Of a stretch of DNA of 41,204 nucleotides, positions 7,691-15,764 are shown one piece after another; position 1 is the first letter of the stretch, and each line of letters begins with the position of its first letter. This stretch comes from Chloroflexota bacterium (GTDB lineage Bacteria > Chloroflexota > Limnocylindria > Limnocylindrales > CSP1-4): NCBI GenBank assembly GCA_003171065.1, contig PMXQ01000116.1, forward strand, positions 1-41,204, read 5' to 3'. A program made the translations under genes and the position numbers. The notes beneath the pieces were generated by a model that was not told the origin of the DNA, searched no databases, and saw nothing but the letters and a program-made list of their open reading frames with translations.

Positions 7691-8782
7691 ATGCGCGCCA
7701 GAGGGCTCTTTTTCGTCGTGCTCGTCGCGGGGGCAACGGTTGCCGCGTGTTCGAGCTCGGCATCGACACCGGGCCACGACTACCAGAACACGGCCCCAAG
7801 TACGGCGCCCGCCGCCAGCGACTTCTACGGCGGGGGCGCCCCATACGCCATGCCGTCCGCCGCCGCCACGGCAGGCCCTGCGGACCAGAGTGGCGCGAGC
7901 CCTGCCGGCGGCGCGGCCGCTCCGAACTCCGGCGTGGTGCAGCCGGAGGACCAGATCATCAAGACCGGCTCGATCTCCATACAGGTCGGGGACCTCGACG
8001 AATCGATCGCCCAGGCCACCGACCAGATCCACGCCCTGGGCGGATGGTTGGCCGGCTCGGACCGCACGGTCACCACGGCATCGGACCTCGCATCGGTCAC
8101 GTACCGCCTCCCGGTCAATGAGTTCGAGAACGCACTCGCGGTCATGCGCAAGCTCGGCGCAAAGGTCCTGAGCGAGCACACCGAATCGACTGTCGTCGGC
8201 GGACAGATCGTCGACCTGCAAGCTCGCATCGCCAATCTGAGGGCCAGCGAGAAGGCGATCCAGGCCATCATGTCGAAGGCCAACACGATCGGCGACGTCC
8301 TCACGGTCCAGCAGCGACTCGCCGACGTCCAGGGCCAGATCGAAGAGCTCTCGGGTCAGCTGGCGGGCCTGTCCGATCAGGCGGCCTACAGCACGTTGAC
8401 GGTGATCTTCCAGGTGCCGATCGTTCCCACGCCCAGTCCGAGCCCCTCGCCCACGCCGTCGCCCGAGGCCACCGCAACGCCGATTCCGTGGAGCGCGGGC
8501 GATCAGGCCGGCCAGGCTGCCGGAACGCTCGGTGAAGTCGGCAAAGGCACCGCCACGGTCCTGATCTGGCTCGTCATCCTCATCCTGCCGATCGCTCTGG
8601 CGCTCGTCCTCCTGCTGGTCCTGCTGGGGGGCGCGGCGCGGATCCTCGACCCGATCCGCAGGCGGCTATTGCCGTTCACGCTGGCCCAGCCGGTGACTTT
8701 CACGCAGCCGGCAATGCCGTATCAAGGCCAGCCGACTCCAGGTGGTCCCGCCACGCCGCCCCAGACTCTGCCGAAGGCCTGA
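7691..8782 (+). CDS. DUF4349 lipoprotein (second of a tandem pair)
   Basis: A paralogue of the preceding protein, 363 residues, with a different anchor. It has a signal peptide ending in a lipobox, TVAAC, so Cys20 should be lipidated. A low-complexity Ala/Ser/Pro linker follows, then the DUF4349 core (about 90-250; QIIKTGSISIQVGDLDESI, then a coiled-coil-like stretch), a Pro/Ser/Thr spacer PTPSPSPSPTPSPEAT, a C-terminal membrane helix (about 290-318) and a cytoplasmic Pro/Gln-rich tail. Lipidation plus a C-terminal helix would tether the core at both ends. The start is ATG 7691, with AGAGGGG six bases upstream. It is probably co-transcribed with the first copy 105 bases upstream. Function unknown. 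Confidence 0.85.
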   Translation: MRARGLFFVVLVAGATVAACSSSASTPGHDYQNTAPSTAPAASDFYGGGAPYAMPSAAATAGPADQSGASPAGGAAAPNSGVVQPEDQIIKTGSISIQVGDLDESIAQATDQIHALGGWLAGSDRTVTTASDLASVTYRLPVNEFENALAVMRKLGAKVLSEHTESTVVGGQIVDLQARIANLRASEKAIQAIMSKANTIGDVLTVQQRLADVQGQIEELSGQLAGLSDQAAYSTLTVIFQVPIVPTPSPSPSPTPSPEATATPIPWSAGDQAGQAAGTLGEVGKGTATVLIWLVILILPIALALVLLLVLLGGAARILDPIRRRLLPFTLAQPVTFTQPAMPYQGQPTPGGPATPPQTLPKA

Positions 8783-8826
8783 TCGGTCGCCGGTAGCATC
8801 CGCCCAGCGCCTCTCCTGAACACAAA

Positions 8827-8845
8827 CCTGGCCCGTCTTGCCAGG
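8827..8845. terminator. weak hairpin between convergent genes
   Basis: The inverted repeat CCTGGC-N7-GCCAGG lies in the 95-base gap between two convergent genes. A second small stem, TGGTCC-CTTTC-GGACTA, at 8864-8880 covers the stop of the minus-strand gene. Neither has a T-run, so an intrinsic terminator is only possible. Confidence 0.3.
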
Positions 8846-8877
8846 CGCGGCGTGGTCTCGGGCTGGTCCCTTTCGGA

Positions 8878-9483
8878 CTAACCCCGGCTGGCTGTCTTGC
8901 GATCGACCAGTGCCACGACCTCGCGCAGCCTGCTGACCGTCTCTGCGTCGACGGCATCGGGCTCGAGGTAGGGACCGAGCCGCTCGAGGATGTCCACCAC
9001 CAGGCCAAAGAAGACGCTCGCGTCGGCCAGGAAGAACTGCGGCTCGTTGTTGTAGCGAACCAGCGTCAGTCGGCCCTGCAGCACTCGCCGCTCGTCCACG
9101 TGGGCGACCTGCGTGGAGAAGTTGTGACCCTGGATCCCATCGGGGTTGTTCAGGTAGTTGAGGGCGTTGTCGATCGCCAGGCCAAAGCGCGCGCGCCAGG
9201 CCACCAGGCGTTCCTGCACCTCGGGCGGGACCCGCACCTCGGCCGTCTCGTCGAAGACCTCGGGCGTCACCGTCAGCAGACCCACAAGAGTTGCGCCGGC
9301 GCGGGCGCCGAGCATGACCTGGAGCGAGCGCTCCAGGGTGAAAACCTCGGAGTCGAAACGCGGGCTGGTGATGACGTCCGTCAGGAGGTCCTCGACGTTG
9401 TCCAGAACGCCCGGCTCGGCGAGGGCGTTGGCCAGGTGGAGCGTTTCCTCCTTGAACAGGAACTTCTCTTCGTGGTCGAGCAT
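8878..9483 (-). CDS. hypothetical protein, unknown family
   Basis: A soluble acidic protein of 201 residues that I cannot assign. It looks all-alpha in its N-terminal half (LFKEETLHLANALAEPGVLD) and carries the segments NALNYLNNPDGIQGHNFSTQ and RYNNEPQFFLADASVFFGLV in the second half. It has no Cys, no membrane helix and no signal peptide. The ATG at 9483 is preceded by TAGGAG five bases upstream, a convincing start. It lies downstream of the glutamate dehydrogenase gene on the same strand but is separated from it by 238 bases with a strong hairpin, so it is probably transcribed on its own. Composition and codon use match the surroundings. Confidence 0.7.
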   Translation of the reverse strand: MLDHEEKFLFKEETLHLANALAEPGVLDNVEDLLTDVITSPRFDSEVFTLERSLQVMLGARAGATLVGLLTVTPEVFDETAEVRVPPEVQERLVAWRARFGLAIDNALNYLNNPDGIQGHNFSTQVAHVDERRVLQGRLTLVRYNNEPQFFLADASVFFGLVVDILERLGPYLEPDAVDAETVSRLREVVALVDRKTASRG

Positions 9484-9664
9484 GGATGCTCCTATCCCGA
9501 GCGGCGCCCGGTGGGCGATACGTCGCTGTTCGGCCGGCCCGCGCGGGTCGCCAGCCGTGGGATCGTAGCACCGCGAGGAGCGCAGGCGGCAGCGAAGGCA
9601 TCGGCCGGCTGCGTGCCGGCATGGGACATCCGCGACAAGGCATCGGCTGGCTGCCGGACGAGGA

Positions 9665-9698
9665 GCGGCCCCGACGCGAGGGGGAACGTCGGGGCCGC
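9665..9698 (-). terminator. hairpin downstream of glutamate dehydrogenase
   Basis: A perfect 11-bp stem, GCGGCCCCGAC / GTCGGGGCCGC, with a 12-base loop begins 24 bases after the stop codon of the minus-strand dehydrogenase gene. No U-tract follows, which is common for hairpin terminators in GC-rich genomes. The next 70 bases carry two imperfect copies of GCATCGGCYGGCTGC. Confidence 0.5.
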
Positions 9699-9721
9699 AA
9701 AGAGACTTTCCTGCCGGTAGT

Positions 9722-10987
9722 TTACGGATACAGGCCGCGGACGGAGGTCGCGTCTGCGACTCTCTGAACGGCGAGCATGTACGCCGCTGTCCGCATGTTC
9801 ACTCGCTCCTTGAGGCTCATGTCGAGCGTGCTGGCGAAGGCCTTGGCCATGATCGCCCGCAGCTTCTCGTTCACATGCTCGATGGTCCAGAAGTCGCGAT
9901 CGAGGTCCTGTACCCATTCGAAGTAGCTGACCGTGACACCGCCCGCGTTGCAGAGGATGTCCGGGATGACGAACTTGGCGTTCTTGTAGAGGATCTCGTC
10001 CGCCTCGGGGGTCGTGGGGCCGTTAGCGGCCTCGGCGATGATCCGGGCCTTGATCCTGCTCGCATTCGCGGCCGTGATCTGGTTCTCAAGTGCCGCCGGG
10101 ATCAGGATGTCGCAATCGAGCTCGAGCAGCTCGGCGTTGCTGATCTCCTTGGTGCCCGGGAAGCCGACCACCGTGTGGTGTTCCTGCTTCCAGGCCAGGA
10201 CCTTGTTGGGATCGAAGCCGTCGGCCTTGAAAATGGCGCCGGTCGAGTCGCTGACGGCGATGATCGTGGAGCCCTGGGCGGCCATGAGCTGGGCGCTGAT
10301 CGCACCAGCGTTGCCGAAGCCCTGGACGGCCACCCGGCACTTGGAGAGGTCCATGCCCAGGTGCTTGGCGGCATCCATGATGCAGTAGACGGCACCTTGA
10401 GCGGTCGCCTCGTTGCGGCCCTCGGACCCACCGAGCGGGATCGGCTTGCCGGTGACAACGGCCGGGGACGTGTACCCGACGTGCATCGAGTACGTGTCCA
10501 TGATCCAGGCCATCGTCTGGGAGTTGGTGTTAACGTCCGGCGCCGGGATGTCCTTCTCCGGGCCGATGATGATGCTGATCTCTGTCGCGTAGCGCCGGGT
10601 GAGACCCTCCAGCTCGCGCTGGCTGAGCTTCTTCGGATCGACGATGACGCCGCCTTTGCCACCGCCGAACGGAATGCCGACGACGGCGCATTTCCAGGTC
10701 ATCCACATGGCCAGGGCTTTGACCTCATCGAGCGTCACGTCCTGGTGGTAGCGGATGCCGCCCTTGGCCGGGCCGCGGCCGAGGTTGTGCTGGACCCGAT
10801 AGCCCGTGAAGACCTGGACCGAGCCGTCGTCCATCTTCACCGGGAAGTGGACGGTCAGCTCGCGCTTCGGCTCGCGCAGGACCTTCCTCAGGCCGGGGGA
10901 TAGGTTGAGATGCTCGGCGGCCAGGTCGAACTGGCGCTGCGCGACGTCCCACGCGTTGATCGCGGGAGCGATCTGTTGGGTCGCCAT
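9722..10987 (-). CDS. gdhA: glutamate dehydrogenase (Glu/Leu/Phe/Val dehydrogenase family)
   Basis: Catalyses reversible oxidative deamination of glutamate to 2-oxoglutarate and ammonia. The length is 421 residues, typical for the hexameric 45-48 kDa class. Seen: PAKGGIRYHQDV (residues 73-84), the lysines of the substrate pocket including K111 in IPFGGGKGGVIVDP, PAPDVNT (148-154) with the catalytic Asp, the nucleotide-binding VQGFGNAGA, and AEAANGPTTPEA. I cannot settle NAD versus NADP specificity. The start is ATG 10987, with AGGAGG ten bases upstream; the frame stays open upstream without another good signal. A TATACT -10 box at 11132-11137 implies a leader of about 135 bases, unusually long for this window. 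Confidence 0.92.
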   Translation of the reverse strand: MATQQIAPAINAWDVAQRQFDLAAEHLNLSPGLRKVLREPKRELTVHFPVKMDDGSVQVFTGYRVQHNLGRGPAKGGIRYHQDVTLDEVKALAMWMTWKCAVVGIPFGGGKGGVIVDPKKLSQRELEGLTRRYATEISIIIGPEKDIPAPDVNTNSQTMAWIMDTYSMHVGYTSPAVVTGKPIPLGGSEGRNEATAQGAVYCIMDAAKHLGMDLSKCRVAVQGFGNAGAISAQLMAAQGSTIIAVSDSTGAIFKADGFDPNKVLAWKQEHHTVVGFPGTKEISNAELLELDCDILIPAALENQITAANASRIKARIIAEAANGPTTPEADEILYKNAKFVIPDILCNAGGVTVSYFEWVQDLDRDFWTIEHVNEKLRAIMAKAFASTLDMSLKERVNMRTAAYMLAVQRVADATSVRGLYP

Positions 10988-11131
10988 GTTTTCGAAACCC
11001 TCCTGTGCCGGGGCGGCCAACGGAGGCGACCGATCGAGTGGTTCGGCCTGCTTCCTCGAACGTCCCCAACAACGTCGCGGCGGCCTTCCGCTTGGCCCGG
11101 AAAGCGGCACCGCAGGTTCCACTTGGGGCCG

Positions 11132-11137
11132 AGTATA
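11132..11137 (-). promoter_or_regulatory. -10 box of glutamate dehydrogenase gene
   Basis: TATACT on the minus strand, inside GGTCTATACTC, is identical to the 11 bases around the plus-strand box at 13752. With a 17-base spacer the -35 would be CTGGCG, a poor match. The transcript would have a leader of about 135 bases in which I recognise no riboswitch. Confidence 0.4.
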
Positions 11138-11333
11138 GACCTCGCTCAGAAAATCGCCAGTCCGAAGGGAGCGTCGGCTCGCGGGCCGAAAGTCCTAACG
11201 TTATGGTGCTCTCAGGCCGGTACCGCCGAACGATTCGAGGGTCGCCTGGGCAATCGCCCTTACGCATGCCTCAACCTTGCAGATCGCTTCCGGGGTCGCG
11301 GAAGCCACGTTGGGAACCGCCGGAGCCGCCCGC

Positions 11334-12179
11334 TCATTCCTCCAGAACGAGGACACCGCCGTACGCGCCGGGACCGACGTGCGAGCCGATCACGGGCCCG
11401 ATGATCTGCGCCGTGACCAGCCTGGGAGCCGGTCCCGGAAGGCGCGCCAGAATCTCGTCGCGGAAGGCGACCGGGTCGATCGGAGGCGCGTACAGCACGT
11501 GCAGCTCTGCCAATGGCCGCCCCGACATGAACTCGATGAGCCGCTCGCGAGCCTTGGCCCGGGTGCGCGGCTGGTCCACCGGGACGACCAGGGCGTTTTC
11601 GATCGTCATTATCGGTTTGATGGACAGCAGCCCGCCGATCGCCGCTTTGGTGCTGCTGATTCGGCCGCCTCTGCGAAGGTACTCGAGCGTCTCGAGGGCC
11701 ACGTAGAAAAGCGTCTGGTTACGCAGCCGGGACAGCACCTCGGCGATCCTTGTCGCGGTCGCCCCCTCCGCCGCCAGGGCCGCACCGCGCAGCACCAGGG
11801 CCCCGATTGCCATCGAAGCCGACCTGGAGTCGACGACTTCGATCTGGCGTCCGGGCAGCATCTCCTTGGCCATCCGGGCGCTCTGAACCGTGGCCGACAG
11901 GGTCTCACTTAGGCAGACGCAGACGATGCCGTCCGCGCCGGCGTCGAAGGCCTCCTCGAAGACCCGTTTGAACTGCCCTGCGCTCGGTGCGGAAGTGTGG
12001 GCAAACGGGCTGCCGGGGGCAGTCATCTCCTTCCAGAATTCCTCGGGTGCCAGCTCGTCCGGCGACAGGTAGCTGCGATCGCCGAACGACACGGTCAGCG
12101 GCACCTGGCGGATCTTGCCTTCGCTAAGCTGGGTCTGGGTGAGGTCGGATCCGGAATCGGTGACGATGGCGACGGTCAT
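11334..12179 (-). CDS. DegV family fatty-acid-binding protein
   Basis: A protein of the DegV/FakB fold that binds a fatty acid; FakB members present it to the kinase FakA for phosphorylation. It has 281 residues, family-typical. Seen: the N-terminal VTDSGSDLT, the HTSAPSAGQF lid motif (His and Ser of the head-group site), SETLSATVQSA, VDSRSASMAIGALV and the RRGGRIS motif. No FakA-like kinase is visible in the window, so whether it is a true FakB is open. Its ATG overlaps the stop of the upstream MFS gene by four bases (ATGA), so the two are co-translated. That suggests the transporter handles an amphipathic or lipid-like compound, which is inference only. Confidence 0.9.
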   Translation of the reverse strand: MTVAIVTDSGSDLTQTQLSEGKIRQVPLTVSFGDRSYLSPDELAPEEFWKEMTAPGSPFAHTSAPSAGQFKRVFEEAFDAGADGIVCVCLSETLSATVQSARMAKEMLPGRQIEVVDSRSASMAIGALVLRGAALAAEGATATRIAEVLSRLRNQTLFYVALETLEYLRRGGRISSTKAAIGGLLSIKPIMTIENALVVPVDQPRTRAKARERLIEFMSGRPLAELHVLYAPPIDPVAFRDEILARLPGPAPRLVTAQIIGPVIGSHVGPGAYGGVLVLEE

Positions 12180-13615
12180 CGGTCCTCCTTGGTTGCAGCG
12201 GCGGCTGCTCCATCCCTGCTGCCGGCGGCACCCGTCGACGTGTCGCGGAAGGCGTCCATCGGGGCCGCTGCCGCCCCATTGTGCAACGCCGCCTCCAACC
12301 CGACGACGTCGCTCCGGCGCAGGTTCGCCAGTGTCACGAGACCGATGGCCAGCAAGATGGCCGTTGCCACCAGCAACCCATCGATGCCTCGCCAGGAGGC
12401 GAAGAAGCCGCCCAGAACGGCGCCAATCACCTGGCCCAGGCCCAGGAAGACCGAGTAGAGGCCCATGATCGCGCTGCGGTCTTCCTCGAAGCCCTCGCTC
12501 ACGTCGGCCAGAAGCCCCAGAGCGGCCGGCGTGGCGCCCGACATCACGAAGAGAGCGACGACGGCCACGCCGCCGAGGGCGACGAGCAGGGCGGTGGACG
12601 TCCCGCCCAGATGGTTGATCGCCAGCACGTCGAGAGCCATCACCACGAAGGCGCCGACGCCCACGAGAAGCATCGTGGTCCGCCGGAAGCGGGCGTAGAC
12701 GGCGCCCCAGAAGAGCAGCCCGAGCCCGAAGACGATCGCCAGAACGGCCTCGCCGTCGCCGATGGAGGTCGCGGACATGCCCCTCATGAGGAACTGGCTC
12801 GGGTCATAGATATTGCCCTTGATCAGGAGCGGCGCCTGGAGAGCCCACAGGCCCAGGATGGCGTTGATGGCCAGCCAGGTGGGGGCGAACAGAAGCACGC
12901 TGCGGCTGGTGGCCAGCCGCCAGTACCGACCCAGCCCGAGCGTGGCGGCTTCACGGGGACGACCCCCCAGCTTGCCGGCACGTTCGTGCGACACCTCGGA
13001 TACCTCGGATACCTCGGATACCTCGGATACCTCGGATACCTCGGATACCTCGGATACCTCGGATACACCGTAGGCGTAGAGGGCGAGCGCCACGAGATAG
13101 AGCATGCAGTTGAGGAAGAACGCGCCCCGGCCGAAGGCGTCCCAGAGGTGGCCGGCCAGAAGCGGTCCGACGGCCAGCATTCCCCCGAGCGAGACGAGCT
13201 CGAAGAGCGAGACGACGCGGCCCCGCAGCTTCTCGTCGTGGGAGGTCTCGGCGGCGATGAAGCCGAGCGTGGACGGGACCGAGGCGGCCGTGGAACTGCC
13301 CTCCAGCAGGCGAGTGACGAAGAGCACAGGCAGGTGGGTGGTGAGGCCGGTCATGAAGACCGCGGCCGACCCGAAGAGCGGACCGAGGAGCATGATGACC
13401 TTGCGCCCATAGCGGTCCGCCAGGATCCCGAAGACGATCGCGCCCGTCAGCTCCGTGACGTAGAAACCGCCGGTCAGCAGCGAGAGGGCGCCCGGGCCGG
13501 TGCCCCTGTTCCTGGTCATGTCGTCCACCAGGTAGACGAGCATCCCACCCGTGATCGCGGTGCTGACCCGCAGCACGAAGGTGGCTAGGAGCATCGAGGC
13601 GATCGATCGATTCAT
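12176..13615 (-). CDS. MFS transporter with an octuple Ser-Glu-Val repeat in the central loop
   Basis: A 12-helix major facilitator, 479 residues. The motif A-like loop ADRYGRKVIM (residues 66-75) follows helix 2. Six helices are visible before residue 182 and six after about 235. The central cytoplasmic loop carries eight perfect SEV tripeptides (185-208), encoded by a 9-bp tandem repeat, followed by SHERAG. The substrate is unknown; the layout is that of drug or metabolite exporters. The ATG at 13615 has TAGGCT eight bases upstream and no Shine-Dalgarno, so its transcript may be leaderless. It is translationally coupled to the DegV gene downstream. Confidence 0.88.
   Translation of the reverse strand: MNRSIASMLLATFVLRVSTAITGGMLVYLVDDMTRNRGTGPGALSLLTGGFYVTELTGAIVFGILADRYGRKVIMLLGPLFGSAAVFMTGLTTHLPVLFVTRLLEGSSTAASVPSTLGFIAAETSHDEKLRGRVVSLFELVSLGGMLAVGPLLAGHLWDAFGRGAFFLNCMLYLVALALYAYGVSEVSEVSEVSEVSEVSEVSEVSEVSHERAGKLGGRPREAATLGLGRYWRLATSRSVLLFAPTWLAINAILGLWALQAPLLIKGNIYDPSQFLMRGMSATSIGDGEAVLAIVFGLGLLFWGAVYARFRRTTMLLVGVGAFVVMALDVLAINHLGGTSTALLVALGGVAVVALFVMSGATPAALGLLADVSEGFEEDRSAIMGLYSVFLGLGQVIGAVLGGFFASWRGIDGLLVATAILLAIGLVTLANLRRSDVVGLEAALHNGAAAAPMDAFRDTSTGAAGSRDGAAAAATKEDR
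12994..13065 (-). repeat. 8 x 9-bp perfect tandem repeat (minisatellite) within the MFS gene
   Basis: The plus-strand unit CCTCGGATA is repeated eight times without a mismatch. The minus-strand frame reads Ser-Glu-Val. Because the unit is a multiple of three, gain or loss of copies keeps the frame. The array sits in the inter-lobe loop, where length changes are usually tolerated. Confidence 0.97.
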
Positions 13616-13945
13616 GGGGCGCTAGCCTAGCGGCCACGGCGAGAGCGTGTGGCCTTAGAACGGACCGGAGCCCCGCCGCGACTCCACTTTGGGCGGGCAC
13701 GGCCCGCCCTTTCGGGCATGGCTCAGACTCGGGCTCGGGGAGGGGCAGGTCTATACTCAGCCCGCCGGTGGCTCGTCGCGCTCACAATCGCCCTTGCCAC
13801 CGGTTTGGCTAGACGGCTCAGATCGGCGCCGGGTTTCCCAGGCTGGCGTGCCCGGCACAACGAGCGGCGCGGGACGCGGCCGGCCACCTCTTGCGTCAAC
13901 GCGCACAGGCCTGCATCATCGAGCCACGCATCTGGAGGAGGCGTC
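13616..13945. promoter_or_regulatory. 330-base divergent region: MFS promoter, GC hairpin, TATACT box
   Basis: It contains the MFS -10 box TAGGCT (13624-13629, minus strand), a perfect 8-bp GC stem GGGCGGGC-ACG-GCCCGCCC (13691-13709), and a plus-strand TATACT box (13752-13757) within GGTCTATACTC. If that box is used, the GT87 gene or its mini-ORF has a leader of about 185 bases. I see no tRNA, riboswitch or credible protein gene here; the frames open in this stretch have shadow-like composition. Confidence 0.45.
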
Positions 13946-14053
13946 TTGGAGCCATCCGCTGTAGCGCCGTCCCTCGCCACGTCTGGTGTGGCCACGGGGA
14001 TCGCAGCGCACAGCCAGGAGAACCGGCCTCTTGTGTCCGTGGCGCAGCTGTGA
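13946..14053 (+). CDS. possible 35-residue mini-ORF coupled to the glycosyltransferase gene
   Basis: A short frame starting TTG 13946 behind a strong GGAGGAGGCGTC ribosome binding site. It encodes an Ala/Ser/Val-rich peptide ending ENRPLVSVAQL. Its TGA stop overlaps a GTG (GTGA) that begins the GT87 frame, the same overlap geometry used by real operon genes in this window. The downstream GTG has no Shine-Dalgarno of its own, so the mini-ORF could deliver ribosomes to it. It has no recognisable domain. Alternatively the strong site is coincidental, or this is the 5' remnant of a lost gene. Confidence 0.35.
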   Translation: MEPSAVAPSLATSGVATGIAAHSQENRPLVSVAQL

Positions 14054-15090
14054 GCGGCCGCGCCTCGAGCCGCCGCGCGGCGAGCGAACCGGCCGACGAG
14101 GTTCCGAGAAGGGACCATTCGACCCTCTCCGAGCGAGTGTTCACGCTGCCGGGCAAGGGCAGCCTGATCGACACACCGACACGCCGCCGGGCCGGAGTCT
14201 TCCGCCGAGCCGTGCGCCGGGAGATCACCCGCCTGCGGGATCCGCGCCGGCTGGCGCTTGTGATCCTGCTCGGGATCACCTGCGGCCTGGTGCTAGCGGG
14301 CCTGATCGCGCGCGGCGAAGCGGCAGGCGCGGACGCCCGCGCCTACTGGGCCGCGGGCCGATTGTGGGTCAGCGGCGGCGACCCCTATCACCCGACCGGG
14401 CCGTTCATGCCCTACGTGTACACGCCGTGGATGCTGCCCATCTTCGTGCCGTGGTCGTTCCTGCCCTGGGATGTGGCCTGGTTCTTCTGGCGCGGCACGA
14501 CCGTGGTCGCCCTGCTCTGGTCGGCGCACTGGGCCTACAGGCGCCGGCCGATGACGACGGCGATCCTGCTCATCCTGCTCGCCTTCCCGATCGCCGCGAA
14601 CCTGGACACGGGCAACATCAACCTGCCGCTGGCGCTGCTCCTCTTCGGCGCCCAGTTCGCCGGGCCCAAGCTCGCCGGTTTGCTGTGGATGGTCGCCACG
14701 ACCCTGAAGTGGCTACCGGCGATCTTCTGGCCGATTCTCAGCCCCCGAGGCCGGCTTTGGGGCATCGTCTGGCTCGTGCTGGCGGTTGTGCTCACGGTCC
14801 TGACGCTGCCCGCCACATTGGTCCAACTGCAGGTTCTCTTCGGGTTCCCGCGGCCGGCCAGAGTCGACTACTTCGTCTTCGCCTGGGCCATCGTGCCGTG
14901 GGCCTACTTGCACCCCGAAGGCTTCCGCTGGCTGATGCCGTCGGAGTGGCCCGGTATCGCCCGGACCGTCGCGTCGGCGTTGGCCGTCTGGCGGCTCCAC
15001 TGGCGACGCAGCCCGGAGCGAACGGCCGAGACCCTGCGACGGGTGATGCGCTCCCGCGTCCGAATCTTCCTGGGCCTCGGCGGCGCATAG
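14050..15090 (+). CDS. GT87-like polyprenol-phosphate-mannose-dependent mannosyltransferase
   Basis: An integral membrane GT-C glycosyltransferase of the DUF2029/GT87 type; known relatives (PimE and other mannosyltransferases) use polyprenyl-phosphate mannose outside the membrane. Seen: after the first helix (LALVILLGITCGLVLAGLIA) comes ADARAYWAAGRLWVSGGDPY, which holds the catalytic acidic residue typical of the family. A YVYTPWMLPIFVPWSFLPWD segment and at least seven further helices follow, then a basic tail. It has about 346 residues from GTG 14050. The start is uncertain: GTG 14137 also fits, the frame is open upstream to 13891, and no Shine-Dalgarno is seen at either GTG. The acceptor is unknown. 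Confidence 0.75.
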   Translation: MSGRASSRRAASEPADEVPRRDHSTLSERVFTLPGKGSLIDTPTRRRAGVFRRAVRREITRLRDPRRLALVILLGITCGLVLAGLIARGEAAGADARAYWAAGRLWVSGGDPYHPTGPFMPYVYTPWMLPIFVPWSFLPWDVAWFFWRGTTVVALLWSAHWAYRRRPMTTAILLILLAFPIAANLDTGNINLPLALLLFGAQFAGPKLAGLLWMVATTLKWLPAIFWPILSPRGRLWGIVWLVLAVVLTVLTLPATLVQLQVLFGFPRPARVDYFVFAWAIVPWAYLHPEGFRWLMPSEWPGIARTVASALAVWRLHWRRSPERTAETLRRVMRSRVRIFLGLGGA

Positions 15091-15205
15091 CGGATCGGGC
15101 CGAGCAGGCCCGGATAGTGTCGCCGCCATTCGTTGCGCCTGGTTCAACGCGCCATTCCAAGGCGAGTTCCGGCCTACCCGGACCCGTGCCCCTTTCGATC
15201 AGCTG

Positions 15206-15484
15206 CTTGCGAGCTGGCCGGCGACGATCCTCGTTGCCGACGACGAGTTGGCCGAGCGCCCAACGCTCGGATGTGCCCATGAGGCAGCCGGATACCGCGG
15301 CATCGAGGCCGCCGCTGGGGCCCGAGCGTTAGCCCCCGAGGAGCGTGAACGCCCCGACCTCTTCATCCTCGACATCTCCATGCCCGACGCCGCCGGGGTG
15401 GAGATCTGTCGCGCCATCAAGAACGACCCGCTCACTCACCTGACTTCAGTCATCCAAATCAGCGGAGGGGCTGTAGCCGCCTGA
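15206..15484 (+). pseudogene. remnant of a response-regulator receiver domain
   Basis: In one frame the sequence reads TILVADDE, then AAGYRGIEAAAGARAL, then RPDLFILDISMPDAAGVEI, and ends ...TSVIQISGGAVAA before a stop. These are the acidic pair, helix 1/strand 2 and the phospho-acceptor Asp (FILD) with the MPD turn of CheY-like domains. Helix 1 is garbled between DDE and AAGY. The domain stops right after strand 4, lacking the conserved Thr/Ser-Ala, Lys and helix 5. It has no ATG/GTG start with a ribosome binding site; the first in-frame start is TTG 15248, already past the acidic pair. No histidine kinase is nearby. I read it as a decayed, truncated gene; a functional mini-receiver is unlikely. 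Confidence 0.65.
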
Positions 15485-15485
15485 G

Positions 15486-15764
15486 CTACCGGCGGCGGAT
15501 CTCACGCTCGAACTCGGGAAAGTATCGGGCGATCACCGACAGGCCGAACGAGCTCAGGATCGACTCCTTGGGCTCACGCGCCAGCAGGAACTCGAAGGAG
15601 CGCCTGACCAGATCCGCCGGATCGGCCGCCCCGGGGGCGAAGCGGGCCAGCTCGGCCTTCGTCACGCCGACTTCGAACTCGCGGCTCGCGCCGTGGTCGG
15701 TGACCGTAACGCGGGCGACCCAGCCGCCATCGACCGGCGAGCTTTCGACCGCGATCGCGCTCAT
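15486..15764 (-). CDS. small hypothetical protein coupled to nei
   Basis: 92 residues, start ATG 15764 with GGAGGAG eight bases upstream and overlapping the nei stop by four bases. It looks like a beta-rich N-terminal half (GGWVARVTVTDHGASREFEV) and a helical C-terminal half (FLLAREPKESILSSFGLSVI) ending in basic EREIRRR. It has no Cys, signal peptide or membrane helix. I do not recognise a named family. Its position as third gene of an lhr-nei operon suggests an accessory role in DNA repair, but this is context only. Confidence 0.75.
   Translation of the reverse strand: MSAIAVESSPVDGGWVARVTVTDHGASREFEVGVTKAELARFAPGAADPADLVRRSFEFLLAREPKESILSSFGLSVIARYFPEFEREIRRR

Noticed and set aside
12994-13065. 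CRISPR-like repeat array
   Set aside because: Units are 9 bp with no spacers and lie in frame within a transporter gene.
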